A DNA stretch of 64,000 nucleotides from CAVQBJ01 sp963819075. Lineage in GTDB: Bacteria > Actinomycetota > Thermoleophilia > Solirubrobacterales > Solirubrobacteraceae. The notes below the pieces were generated by a model that worked only from the letters and a program-made list of their open reading frames with translations, searched no databases and had not been told where the DNA came from. The stretch covers positions 124,001 through 188,000 of the forward strand of contig CAWFUP010000008.1 of NCBI GenBank assembly GCA_963819075.1, read 5' to 3'. Of the stretch, positions 45,492 through 53,618 are shown one piece after another. Both the position numbers and the translations under genes were made by a program. Positions within the stretch are counted from its first letter, which is position 1. Each line of letters begins with the position of its first letter.

Positions 45492-46916
45492 TCAGGCTCC
45501 GAGCAGGCTCTGCCCGCAGACGCGGACGGTGTTACCGGTCACGCCGGCCGAGGCCGGACTGGCGAACCACGCGATCGTCTCGGCGACGTCGATCGGCAGG
45601 CCACCCTGGGCAAGGCTGTTCATGCGCCTCCCCGCCTCGCGGGTCGCCGTGGGCATCGCCGAGGTCATCTGCGTCTCGATGAAGCCCGGGGCGACGGCGT
45701 TGATCGTCGTCTGGCGCTCGGCCAGCCGCGGCGCGAGCGCGTCGATGAGACCGATGAGCCCCGCCTTGCTCGTCGCGTAGTTGACCTGACCGCGGTTGCC
45801 GGCAATCCCGCTCATCGAGGACACCCCGATCACGCGTGCGCCGCGCCGCAGGACGTCGGCCTCGACGAGCGCCTCGGTGATGCGCTCGGGCGCGGCGAGA
45901 TTGATGGCCATCACGAGGTCCCACTGCTCGGGGCTCATACGCCCGAGCGTCTTGTCGCGGGTCACACCGGCGTTGTGCACGACGACGTCGACGCCGCCGT
46001 GGCGCTCTCGCAGGTGCTCCGCGATCGCCGCCGGAGCACCCGGGTCGGTGATGTCGAGGGCGAGCGTCGAACCGCCGATCGCGTTGGCCACGGCGGCCAG
46101 CGCCTCGCCCTGGGCGGGCACGTCGAGGCACACCACGTCGGCGCCGTCGCGCGCGAGCGTGCGCGCGATCGCCTCGCCGATGCCGCGCGACGCGCCCGTG
46201 ACGAGCGCGATCTGCCCGGCAAGCGGGTGCTCCCAGTCGATCTTTGTGGCCGAGCGTTTGGCCCCCTTGGCCTTGGGCGCGGGGCCGACGCGCACGACCT
46301 GCCCGTCGACGTAGGCCGACCTGCCGGACAGCAGGAAGCGCAGCGTCGACTCGAGCTCACCCTCGCCGCCCGGGGCGACGTAGACGAGCTGGGCGGTCGC
46401 GCCGGAGCTCAGCTCCTTGGCCGCCGAACGCACAAAGCCCTCGAGCGAGCGCTGCGCGACGCGCTCGCCGACGCTCGCCGTCGCGGTCGGCGTCGTGCCG
46501 AGCACGAGCAGGCGCGCGCTCGCGCCCAGCCGGCGCACGATCGGGTGCAGGAACGCGTACGCCTCCTTCAGGCCGTCAACCGAGTCGATGCCCGAGGCGT
46601 CGAAGATGATCGCGCCGAGTCGCGTCTCGGCGTCGGCCGCCGGGTCCCACAGCGTCGTCGTCAGGCCGCCCTCGCCGGCCGCGGTCTGGGCCGGTCCGTG
46701 GGTGAGCACGCGAGCGTCGGCGTCGAGCGCGGCCAGGACCGTGGCCGCCGGCGCCAGCAGGCGCCCGCCGGGGGCGGCACCGAGCGCGACGGGGCCGGCG
46801 AGCACCGGAGCGCCCGTCCGGTAACGGCGTAGGGTCGACGGGCGGGGCAGGCCCAGGCGGCTCGCGAGCAGGCGCCCGGGCGGCGTCTGCGTGAACTGCT
46901 GATAGCGATCGGACAT
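45492..46916 (-). CDS. High-molecular-weight 3-oxoacyl-ACP/CoA reductase, FabG4-like
   Basis: 474 residues, twice the size of ordinary FabG. The N-terminal 210 residues form a degenerate Rossmann domain, as in mycobacterial FabG4. The C-terminal SDR domain is complete: GASRGIGEAIARTLARDGAD for cofactor binding, VHNAGVTRDKTLGRM, and GVSSMSGIAGNRGQVNYATS with K after it as the Ser-Tyr-Lys triad. It reduces 3-oxoacyl thioesters. Its partner hydratase follows immediately; the thiolase is divergent. Confidence 0.9.
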   Translation of the reverse strand: MSDRYQQFTQTPPGRLLASRLGLPRPSTLRRYRTGAPVLAGPVALGAAPGGRLLAPAATVLAALDADARVLTHGPAQTAAGEGGLTTTLWDPAADAETRLGAIIFDASGIDSVDGLKEAYAFLHPIVRRLGASARLLVLGTTPTATASVGERVAQRSLEGFVRSAAKELSSGATAQLVYVAPGGEGELESTLRFLLSGRSAYVDGQVVRVGPAPKAKGAKRSATKIDWEHPLAGQIALVTGASRGIGEAIARTLARDGADVVCLDVPAQGEALAAVANAIGGSTLALDITDPGAPAAIAEHLRERHGGVDVVVHNAGVTRDKTLGRMSPEQWDLVMAINLAAPERITEALVEADVLRRGARVIGVSSMSGIAGNRGQVNYATSKAGLIGLIDALAPRLAERQTTINAVAPGFIETQMTSAMPTATREAGRRMNSLAQGGLPIDVAETIAWFASPASAGVTGNTVRVCGQSLLGA

Positions 46917-46982
46917 CGAGAGAACGGCTCCCTTCCAGCGTGGCTCGGCAGCGAATTGAACAAAAGTTATACCCTAGGCGTG

Positions 46983-47025
46983 AACGGTGATGTAAACGGT
47001 AGTCCGGCATTACCGTATGTCACCG
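46983..47025. promoter_or_regulatory. Mirror-arranged AACGGT sites in the FabG4/thiolase spacer
   Basis: AACGGT occurs at 46983 and 46995, and the opposite orientation appears as ACCGT (47012) and ACCG (47022), giving two sites facing two sites about a centre near 47004. Likely operator for a regulator of the divergent lipid genes. Confidence 0.4.
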
Positions 47026-47064
47026 CATTCTCCCCGTCACAACCCTCATTGAAGGAAGGAAACC

Positions 47065-48354
47065 ATGAGCGCGAGCACCCGCCAGGCGGCGATCATCGGC
47101 GGAAACCGCATCCCCTTCGCCCGCTCCGACGGGCCATACGCCGAGGCCAGCAACTCGGACATGCTGACGGCGGCGCTCGACGGCCTCATCGCCCGCTTCG
47201 GCCTCCAGGACGCCACGCTCGGCGAGGTCGTCGCCGGGGCCGTGCTCAAGCACAGTCGCGATTTCAACCTGACTCGTGAGTGCGTGCTCGGCAGCGCGCT
47301 CAGTCCGGCCACCCCGGCCTACGACGTCCAGCAGGCATGTGACACCGGCATCGAGGCCGCGGTGCTCGTCGCCAACAAGATCGCTCTCGGCCAGATCGAG
47401 GCGGGTGTGGCCGGCGGCGTCGACACGACGAGCGACCCGCCGATCGCGATCGACGACGACCTGCGCCGATGGCTGCTCGAGGTCCGCCGCACGAAGAGCA
47501 ACAGCGGCCGCCTCGCGCTGCTCGCGAAGCTGCGGCCCGACCTCATCGGGCTCGAGGTGCCGCGCAATGCGGAGCCGCGGACCGGCCTGTCGATGGGCGA
47601 TCACACCGCCATCACGGCGCGCGAGTGGAACGTCTCGCGCGAGGAGCAGGACGAGCTGACGGCGGCCAGTCACCGCAACCTGGCGGCGGCCTACGACCGC
47701 GGCTTCATGGACGACCTCGTCACCCCCTACCTCGGCCTGGAGCGCGACCAGAACCTGCGCCCGGACTCGAGCGTCGAGAAGCTCGCCAAGTTGAAGCCCG
47801 TGTTCGGCAAGGGCGAGGGCGCCACGATGACCGCCGGCAACTCGACGCCGCTGTCGGACGGCGCATCGACCGTCCTGCTGGCCAGCGACGAGTGGGCGGC
47901 CGAGCGCGGCCTGCCCGTGCTCGCCCATCTCGTCGATGCCCAGACCGCCGCCGTGCCCTACACCCACGGCGAGGAGGGCCTGCTGCTCGCTCCGGCCTAC
48001 GCGGTGCCGGTGCTGCTCGACCGCAACGGCCTCACGCTCCAGGACTTCGACTTCTACGAGATCCACGAGGCGTTCGCGGCGCAGGTGCTCGCGACCCTGG
48101 AGGCATGGGAGGACCCGGTGTTCTGCAAGGAGCGCCTCGGACGCACGGCGCCGCTCGGCTCGATCGATCGCGCCAAGCTGAACGTCAACGGCGGCTCGCT
48201 CGCCGCCGGCCACCCGTTCGCGGCAACCGGCGGACGGCTCGTGGCGGCGCTGGCGAAGGAGCTCGCGGAGAAGGGCGAGGGGCGCGGGCTGATATCGATC
48301 TGCGCTGCAGGGGGTCAGGGAGTTGTGGCGATCGTCGAGCGGCGCGCCGCTTAG
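47065..48354 (+). CDS. Acetyl-CoA acyltransferase (thiolase), FadA2-like
   Basis: 429 residues; GGAAGGAAA precedes the ATG. Thiolase active-site residues are all present: YDVQQACDTGIEA with acyl-binding C92, NVNGGSLAAGHPFAATGGR with the catalytic His, and ISICAAGGQGVVAIVE with the second Cys. It carries out the last step of beta-oxidation or the reverse condensation. Divergent from fabG4-htdX as in mycobacteria. The gene is followed by a long hairpin. Confidence 0.9.
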   Translation: MSASTRQAAIIGGNRIPFARSDGPYAEASNSDMLTAALDGLIARFGLQDATLGEVVAGAVLKHSRDFNLTRECVLGSALSPATPAYDVQQACDTGIEAAVLVANKIALGQIEAGVAGGVDTTSDPPIAIDDDLRRWLLEVRRTKSNSGRLALLAKLRPDLIGLEVPRNAEPRTGLSMGDHTAITAREWNVSREEQDELTAASHRNLAAAYDRGFMDDLVTPYLGLERDQNLRPDSSVEKLAKLKPVFGKGEGATMTAGNSTPLSDGASTVLLASDEWAAERGLPVLAHLVDAQTAAVPYTHGEEGLLLAPAYAVPVLLDRNGLTLQDFDFYEIHEAFAAQVLATLEAWEDPVFCKERLGRTAPLGSIDRAKLNVNGGSLAAGHPFAATGGRLVAALAKELAEKGEGRGLISICAAGGQGVVAIVERRAA

Positions 48355-48358
48355 GCAA

Positions 48359-48419
48359 GGGGCTGCCCGATTCGTTCAAGGCCCACAGACAAGGGCCTTC
48401 GAACGAACCTGGCAGCCCC
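48359..48419 (+). terminator. Long interrupted hairpin after the thiolase gene
   Basis: GGGGCTGCC/GGCAGCCCC, TTCGTTC/GAACGAA and AGGCCC/GGGCCT pair in one 61-base structure, 22 bp in all, with small loops between the helices and an eight-base apical loop. Starts five bases after the stop codon. No T-tract. Confidence 0.6.
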
Positions 48420-48867
48420 ACCGCCCGCACGCACCCCCGCACTTGGGGTTGGCTTGAAGGTTGGGGGCGCGCGGCATTCGCGCGGCGCTTGACGTCTGAT
48501 GCCACCGGCGTACATTCAAGGCACCCGTCGATCTCGTCGATGCTGAGAATGTCGTGAGCATTTCGAGGCACACACCCCGCAGCCGCGAGCCCAGCGTCCG
48601 TCGGCGCCCGCACCTCCCCCACGTCAGCCGCCGCGCGATCCGCGAGTGGCTCGACCAGCCCGGTCACGACCACCAGGCGGGCCCGATGTACACCCTCCTG
48701 CTCCGCCCGACCGACCGCCAGCCCCACCGCTAGTCCCAAGCGGCCCCGACTGAAGTCGCCCACCAAAGTGTTGGTAGCCGCGGTCGGTCTCGCGACCGCC
48801 GTAACAAGCCGACCTGATCGTCAAGCCGTGGTCGGTGGACGACGCCAAGGCGGTGTGCCGGACGGAG
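48420..48867. other. Gene-poor interval between thiolase and amidase genes
   Basis: About 450 bp with only a doubtful 59-codon frame (48554-48733) and a small hairpin, GCGGTCG/CGACCGC, near 48780. No transposase, RNA gene or family signature recognised. It may be the remains of a lost gene. Confidence 0.4.
48554..48733 (+). CDS. Doubtful short open frame, possible gene remnant
   Basis: 59 codons from a GTG. The C-terminal text (SRRAIREWLDQPGHDHQAGP, then MYTLLLRPTDRQ) looks more protein-like than its surroundings, while the N-terminal half is Arg/Pro/Ser-rich. A TTGACG with TACATT 16 bases later lies upstream. I recognise no family, and it may be chance or the tail of a decayed gene. Confidence 0.2.
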   Translation: MSISRHTPRSREPSVRRRPHLPHVSRRAIREWLDQPGHDHQAGPMYTLLLRPTDRQPHR

Positions 48868-48901
48868 CTTTCGCCAGCCCTTTATTGCGGGCTGGCGAAA
48901 G
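48868..48901 (-). terminator. Hairpin terminator after the polyamine operon
   Basis: Perfect 13-bp inverted repeat CTTTCGCCAGCCC with loop TTTATTGC, 20 bases beyond the amidase stop codon. Confidence 0.75.
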
Positions 48902-48920
48902 TGCAGGCCGGCGTACCGCC

Positions 48921-49877
48921 CTACTTCCCCTCGTCGACCCGTATCGCCGTGGGGTGCGCCGCCAAAGACCCATACGCATCCGGCCGCCGCGTGGCAATGA
49001 GCGGAAACAACTCAAGCCAATCCGCCCGCTGATCGAGATCGAGCGCCGCTACCAACACGGCCGCCTCGCTACGCGGCGCCTGCACGAGCACACGCCCATA
49101 CGGGTCCGAGATGAACGACGACCCGTAGAACGTGAGCGGGTCCTCCACGCCGACCCGGTTGACGGCGACCACGAACAGCCCGTTGGCGATCCCGTGGGCG
49201 ACGATCATGTGCTGCCAGATCGGCTCGGTGTCGAACTCGGGATGGTCGGGCTCGGAGCCGATCGCCGTCGGATACACGAGCAGTTGCGCGCCGGCGAGCG
49301 CGTAGGCGCGCGCGAGCTCGGGGAACCACTGGTCCCAGCAGGTCGGGAAGCCGACCGAGGCGCCGGACACAGAGACCACCGGGTAGCCGCTGTCGCCCGG
49401 GCGGAAGTAGCGGTCCTCGTGATAGCCGGCGGTGCGCGGGATGTGCAGCTTGCGGGTGCGCGCGACGAGGTCGCCGTTCGGCCGCACGCAGATCGCCGTG
49501 TTGTAGCCGAGCCCCTCGTCCTCGGCACGTTCGTAGAGCGAGGCGTGCACCCAGGCCCCGGTCTCGGTCGCCATCTCGACCGCGAAGCGGCTCGTTGGCC
49601 CGTCGAGGATCGGCTCGGCGAGCTTCGCCGCGGCCGCGAGCCCGTCGGGCTCGGTCGCGAAGTAGCGGCTCAGCGTCAGCTCGGGCAGGCACACGAGCTG
49701 GGCGCCGTGCTCGACGGCGAGACGGATGCCGGCGGCCAGCGAGTCGCGGTGCTCGAGCGGATCGGGGTGCCAGCGGTCCTGGACGAGGCCGACGATGAAC
49801 GGCTCGTGCTCGCGGGCGCGGGTGCGGGCCGGCGACGGAGGCGGGCGCATCGCCGTGCGCAGCTCGTGCCCGCTCAC
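48921..49877 (-). CDS. aguB: N-carbamoylputrescine amidase-like carbon-nitrogen hydrolase
   Basis: 318 residues; its GTG overlaps the agmatine deiminase stop (GTGA). The nitrilase-fold triad is present: LVCLPELTLSRYF (Glu), ARTRKLHIPRTAG (Lys) and GFPTCWDQWFPELARAYAL (Cys). PTAIGSEP and WQHMIVAHGIANGLFVVAVN match the AguB subgroup. It hydrolyses N-carbamoylputrescine to putrescine, CO2 and ammonia in the cytoplasm. Last gene of a five-gene operon that makes its substrate. Confidence 0.9.
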   Translation of the reverse strand: MSGHELRTAMRPPPSPARTRAREHEPFIVGLVQDRWHPDPLEHRDSLAAGIRLAVEHGAQLVCLPELTLSRYFATEPDGLAAAAKLAEPILDGPTSRFAVEMATETGAWVHASLYERAEDEGLGYNTAICVRPNGDLVARTRKLHIPRTAGYHEDRYFRPGDSGYPVVSVSGASVGFPTCWDQWFPELARAYALAGAQLLVYPTAIGSEPDHPEFDTEPIWQHMIVAHGIANGLFVVAVNRVGVEDPLTFYGSSFISDPYGRVLVQAPRSEAAVLVAALDLDQRADWLELFPLIATRRPDAYGSLAAHPTAIRVDEGK

Positions 49878-50896
49878 GGCTGCGCCCCGCCGGCCAGGGG
49901 CTGCTGCTGGGTGATGCAGTGCACCCCGCCGCCCCCGTGCGCGAGCGTCGCGCCGGGGACCGGCACGACGTCACGATCAGGGAACGCGCGGGCCAGGATC
50001 GCCAGCGCGTCGGCATCGGTGCGCTCATCGCTCACGGGGACGACGACGGCACCGTTGGCGATGTAGAAGTTCAGGTACGGGGCGACCGTCGGCTGCTCCC
50101 CGTCGCTCAGGTAGGGCAGCAACGGGACCTCGACGATCTCGAGCGAGCGTCCGCGCGCGTCGGTCGCCGCCCGCAGCGCCCCGAGGTTGGCCTGCAGCCG
50201 CTCGAAGTTGGCGTTGGCGGGATCGTTCACGGTCTGAACGATGACGTGTCCGGGCGACAGGAAATGGCACACGTTGTCGACGTGCCCGTCGGTGTCGCGA
50301 TCCTCGGCCAGGCCCTCGGCGAGCCAGAGGACCTTCTCGGCACCGAGGGCATCGCGCAGGATCGCCTCGATCTGCTGGCGCGAGACGCCGGGGTTGCGGT
50401 TGGGATTGAGCAGGACCGACTCGGTGGTGATGAGCGTGCCCTCGCCGTCGACGGTGATCGCGCCGCCCTCGAGCACGCAGGGGTACGGCCGGCGCGGCAC
50501 ACCGAGCGCCTCGAGCACGCGCGCGGCCAGGCGGGCGTCGTCGCCGTAGGGGTGGAACTTCTCGCCCCACGCGTTGAAGGTGAAGTCGGCGCCGGCCAGC
50601 GCGCCGTGCTCGTCGCGCACGAAGATCGGCCCGCTGTCGCGCACCCAGGAGTCGTCGAGCGGCATCTCGAGCACCTCGACGGCGCCCGCGCACGCGGCCC
50701 GCGCCGCGGCGGTGTCCTGCGGGCCGGCGAGCATGAGGACCGGCTCGTGCTCAGCGATCGCGTTGGCCACGGCAGCGTAGTCGGCGCGGGCCGCCTCCAG
50801 GCGCGCGCCCCACATGTCCGCGCGCGCCGGCCAGGCCATCAGGCAACGCTCGTGAGGCTCCCACTCGGCGGGCATGCGCCCGGCGCCCTTGCTCAC
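49874..50896 (-). CDS. aguA: Agmatine deiminase
   Basis: 340 residues from a GTG at 50896 that overlaps the previous stop. Peptidyl-arginine-deiminase-type motifs are intact: MPAEWEPHERCLMAWPAR, LDDSWVRDSGPIFVRDE, EDRDTDGHVDNVCHFLSPGH and the catalytic Cys in HGGGGVHCITQQQP. It converts agmatine to N-carbamoylputrescine and ammonia. Tightly coupled to the decarboxylase upstream and amidase downstream. Confidence 0.93.
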   Translation of the reverse strand: MSKGAGRMPAEWEPHERCLMAWPARADMWGARLEAARADYAAVANAIAEHEPVLMLAGPQDTAAARAACAGAVEVLEMPLDDSWVRDSGPIFVRDEHGALAGADFTFNAWGEKFHPYGDDARLAARVLEALGVPRRPYPCVLEGGAITVDGEGTLITTESVLLNPNRNPGVSRQQIEAILRDALGAEKVLWLAEGLAEDRDTDGHVDNVCHFLSPGHVIVQTVNDPANANFERLQANLGALRAATDARGRSLEIVEVPLLPYLSDGEQPTVAPYLNFYIANGAVVVPVSDERTDADALAILARAFPDRDVVPVPGATLAHGGGGVHCITQQQPLAGGAQP

Positions 50897-52401
50897 CCGG
50901 CGCCGTCCTCGACCACCGTCTCGATCGTGCCGAGCGCCGGATCGCTCGCGCCGTGCAGGCGAACGCCGACGCGCGTCAGCTCGCGCAGGTGGTCGAGCAC
51001 CTCGGCGGTGATGCGCTCACCGGGCAGCAGCGCCGGGATCCCGGGCGGATAGCCGGCGATCGCCTCGGCCGAGATGAGCCCGACGGCCGCGTCGATCGCT
51101 ACCGGGCGGCTGCCGGCGATCCACGCCTGGCGCGGCGTGAGCGCCGGCTCACCGGCGCGCAGCTGGGGTGCGCGCGCGACCGGCGCCGGCGGGCGGTCAT
51201 CGCCGAGCTCGTGCAGCAGCGTCGCCAGCTGCTCGGGAAACGCCCCGAGCGGATCTCGCGGCTCGTTGATGCCGAGCACGATGACGATCGTGGCGTGCGT
51301 CGCGAGCTCGACCTGGACGGGACCGCGCGCCGGGCCAACCGGGTGGCGCCGCAGGTGCGCGGCCACGGTGTGGCCGCTGTGGCCGCTCTCGCGCAGATCG
51401 ATGACGATTCGCATCGGGTCCCAGCCGACGACGCCCGGCCACGCGCTGCCCGCCGCCGGCACGACCGCGCAGCCCGGTACCTGCGCAAGGCGCTCTCGCA
51501 CCACCGCGCGCTCGCGCAGCGTCTCGGAGATGAGTTCGCGCCCGTGGGTGACGAGCTGGCGCCGGGCGCCGTCGAGCGAGGCGAGCAGGAGCGAGCTCGG
51601 CGAGGTGGAGCGCACGAGCCGCACGGCGCGCGCGAGCTTGACGCGATCGATCCAAGGGCTATCGGCCGCGTGCAGGATCGCGCTCTGGGTGAGCGATCCC
51701 GCGATCTTATGCGTGGAGCTGAGCATCGCGTCGGCGCCCTGCGCGAGCGCCGACGCCGGGACCTCGGGATGAAAGCCGAAGTGCGGTCCCCAGGCCTGGT
51801 CGACGACGAGCGCCGCACCGGCAGCGTGCGCGACCTCGGCGCAGGCGGCGACGTCGGCCGTTGCCCCGTAGTACGTCGGCGACACGATCAGCGCGGCCTG
51901 CGCTCCGGGCGCGCGCGCGAGCGCCCGCTCGAGCGTGTCGGGGGTTACGCAGAGCGCCATCCCCAGCTCCTCGTCGTACTCCGGCGCCGCGAACTGCGGG
52001 CGCCCGCCGCTGAACACGAGGCCGTCCACGACCGAGGCGTGCGAGTTGCGCTGCACGACGACGGTGCGGTCCCGCGCGAGCGCGAGGCACAGTGCGTGGT
52101 TGCCCTGCGTCGCGCCGTTGGTGAGGAACCAACTCTGCGCCGCCCCGTAGGCGTGCGCCGCGAGCGACTCGGCGCGATCGTAGGGCGTCGGCGGATCGCC
52201 GACGTCGATCCCCTCGATGTCCTGGGGCACGTCGTAGGCGAAGGCGCCGCGACCGAGCAGCGCGACGAGCTCGGGGTCGGCGCCCGGACCGCCCTTGTGC
52301 CCGGGGACGTGGAAGCGCGACGGCTCGCGCCCGACGTAGGCGGCCACGGCGTCGACGTAGGGCGTGTCGGCGTCGCGGTCCGCCGGCCGGCCGTCGCTCA
52401 C
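50893..52401 (-). CDS. PLP-dependent Orn/Lys/Arg decarboxylase, probably arginine decarboxylase
   Basis: 502 residues. The GTG at 52401 overlaps the alanine dehydrogenase stop codon (GTGA); the frame stays open upstream but only as a shadow of that gene. Aminotransferase-fold decarboxylase signs are: SRFHVPGHKGG, GATQGNHALCLAL, VVVQRNSHASVVDGLVFSGG, VVDQAWGPHFGFHPEVP and the PLP lysine in MLSSTHKIAGSLTQ. It is the short type seen in Bacillus SpeA/YaaO. Because aguA and aguB follow, arginine to agmatine is the likely reaction; lysine cannot be excluded from sequence. Confidence 0.88.
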   Translation of the reverse strand: MSDGRPADRDADTPYVDAVAAYVGREPSRFHVPGHKGGPGADPELVALLGRGAFAYDVPQDIEGIDVGDPPTPYDRAESLAAHAYGAAQSWFLTNGATQGNHALCLALARDRTVVVQRNSHASVVDGLVFSGGRPQFAAPEYDEELGMALCVTPDTLERALARAPGAQAALIVSPTYYGATADVAACAEVAHAAGAALVVDQAWGPHFGFHPEVPASALAQGADAMLSSTHKIAGSLTQSAILHAADSPWIDRVKLARAVRLVRSTSPSSLLLASLDGARRQLVTHGRELISETLRERAVVRERLAQVPGCAVVPAAGSAWPGVVGWDPMRIVIDLRESGHSGHTVAAHLRRHPVGPARGPVQVELATHATIVIVLGINEPRDPLGAFPEQLATLLHELGDDRPPAPVARAPQLRAGEPALTPRQAWIAGSRPVAIDAAVGLISAEAIAGYPPGIPALLPGERITAEVLDHLRELTRVGVRLHGASDPALGTIETVVEDGAG

Positions 52402-53552
52402 GAGCGCGGGCCGCCCGCCGGCGCAGGGATGGCGGCGCCGTCGCCTCCGGGGACGAACGCGACGCACGGCACGCCGAGCGCCTCGGCCACGGCCGGATGC
52501 GTCACCTGTCCGCCCGCGACGTTGACCCCCGGTGCGAGGCCGGGATCGCGGGCGATCGCGCCCGCGACGCCGTGCTCGGCGAGCGCGAGGACGTAGGGCA
52601 GCGTGGCGTTCGTGAGGGCGTAGGTGGAGGTGATCGGCACCGCGCCGGGCATGTTCGCCACGCAGTAGTGGGTGACGCCCTCCTCCTCGAAGGTCGGCTG
52701 CGAGTGCGTCGTCGGCCGCGAGGTCTCGAAGCAGCCGCCCTGATCGATCGAGACGTCGACGAGCACGGCGTGGTCCTTCATCAGCTTCAGCTGCTCGCGG
52801 CGGATGACCCAGGGCGCGCGAGCGCCGTGGATGAGCACGGCGCCGATCACGAGATCGGCGGCGGGCAGCATCTCCTCGATGGCCAGGGTCGAGGAGAAGA
52901 CCGTCGAGGCGCGACCCCCGAAGACGATGTCGAGCTCGCGCAGCCGGTCGATCGAGCGGTCGAAGACGAACACGTCGGCCTCCATGCCGATCGCGATGAA
53001 GGCGGCGTTCATGCCGACGACGCCGCCGCCGATGACGAGGACCGTCGCCGCCGCCACGCCCGGCACGCCGCCGAGCAGGATGCCGCGTCCGCCGAGCGGC
53101 TTCTCGAGCATGAACGCTCCGGCCTGGGTGGCGATCTTGCCGGCCACCTCGCTCATCGGCGCGAGCAGCGGCAGCCGGCCGGCGCCGTCGACCACCGTCT
53201 CGTAGGCGATGCAGGTCGCGCCCGAGGCCATCAGGCCCTCGGTCAGCTCCGGGGCGGCGGCTAGGTGCAGGTAGGTGAACAGCGTGAGATCCGGGCGCAG
53301 CAGCGCGACCTCCTCGACCTGCGGCTCTTTCACCTTCAGGACCAGCTCGGACTGGGCGAACACCGCCTCGGCGTCGGGCACGATGCACGCGCCCTGGTCT
53401 TCGTACTGGGCGTCGGTGATCGCGCTGCCGAGACCGGCGCCCGCCTGGACGAGTACCTCGTGGCCGTGCGAGGTCAGCTCGCGCACCCCGGCCGGCGTGA
53501 TCGCGACGCGGTACTCGTCGGGCTTGATCTCTGTGGGGACGCCAATGATCAC
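52398..53552 (-). CDS. ald: Alanine dehydrogenase
   Basis: 384 residues from a GTG at 53552 with AAAGGA upstream. Family motifs: IIGVPTEIKPDEYRVAITPA, VLKVKEPQVEEVALLRP, TLFTYLHLAAAPELTE, the NAD-binding VLVIGGGVVGMNAAFIAIGM and VDVSIDQGGCFETSRPTTHS. It interconverts alanine with pyruvate and ammonia using NAD. Being between a class III aminotransferase and the polyamine genes, it could recycle alanine produced by amine:pyruvate transamination. Confidence 0.93.
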   Translation of the reverse strand: MIIGVPTEIKPDEYRVAITPAGVRELTSHGHEVLVQAGAGLGSAITDAQYEDQGACIVPDAEAVFAQSELVLKVKEPQVEEVALLRPDLTLFTYLHLAAAPELTEGLMASGATCIAYETVVDGAGRLPLLAPMSEVAGKIATQAGAFMLEKPLGGRGILLGGVPGVAAATVLVIGGGVVGMNAAFIAIGMEADVFVFDRSIDRLRELDIVFGGRASTVFSSTLAIEEMLPAADLVIGAVLIHGARAPWVIRREQLKLMKDHAVLVDVSIDQGGCFETSRPTTHSQPTFEEEGVTHYCVANMPGAVPITSTYALTNATLPYVLALAEHGVAGAIARDPGLAPGVNVAGGQVTHPAVAEALGVPCVAFVPGGDGAAIPAPAGGPRS

Positions 53553-53618
53553 GATCGATCCTTTCCACTCATCCTAGGTGTCGGTCAGGCGTCTGAAGCG
53601 ACCCCGGGTGGGCCGGTG

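Noticed and set aside
52402..53568. N-terminal extension of the decarboxylase frame up to 53568
   Set aside because: It is Arg/Gly-rich shadow sequence of alanine dehydrogenase; the GTGA overlap at 52398-52401 gives a normal-length protein.
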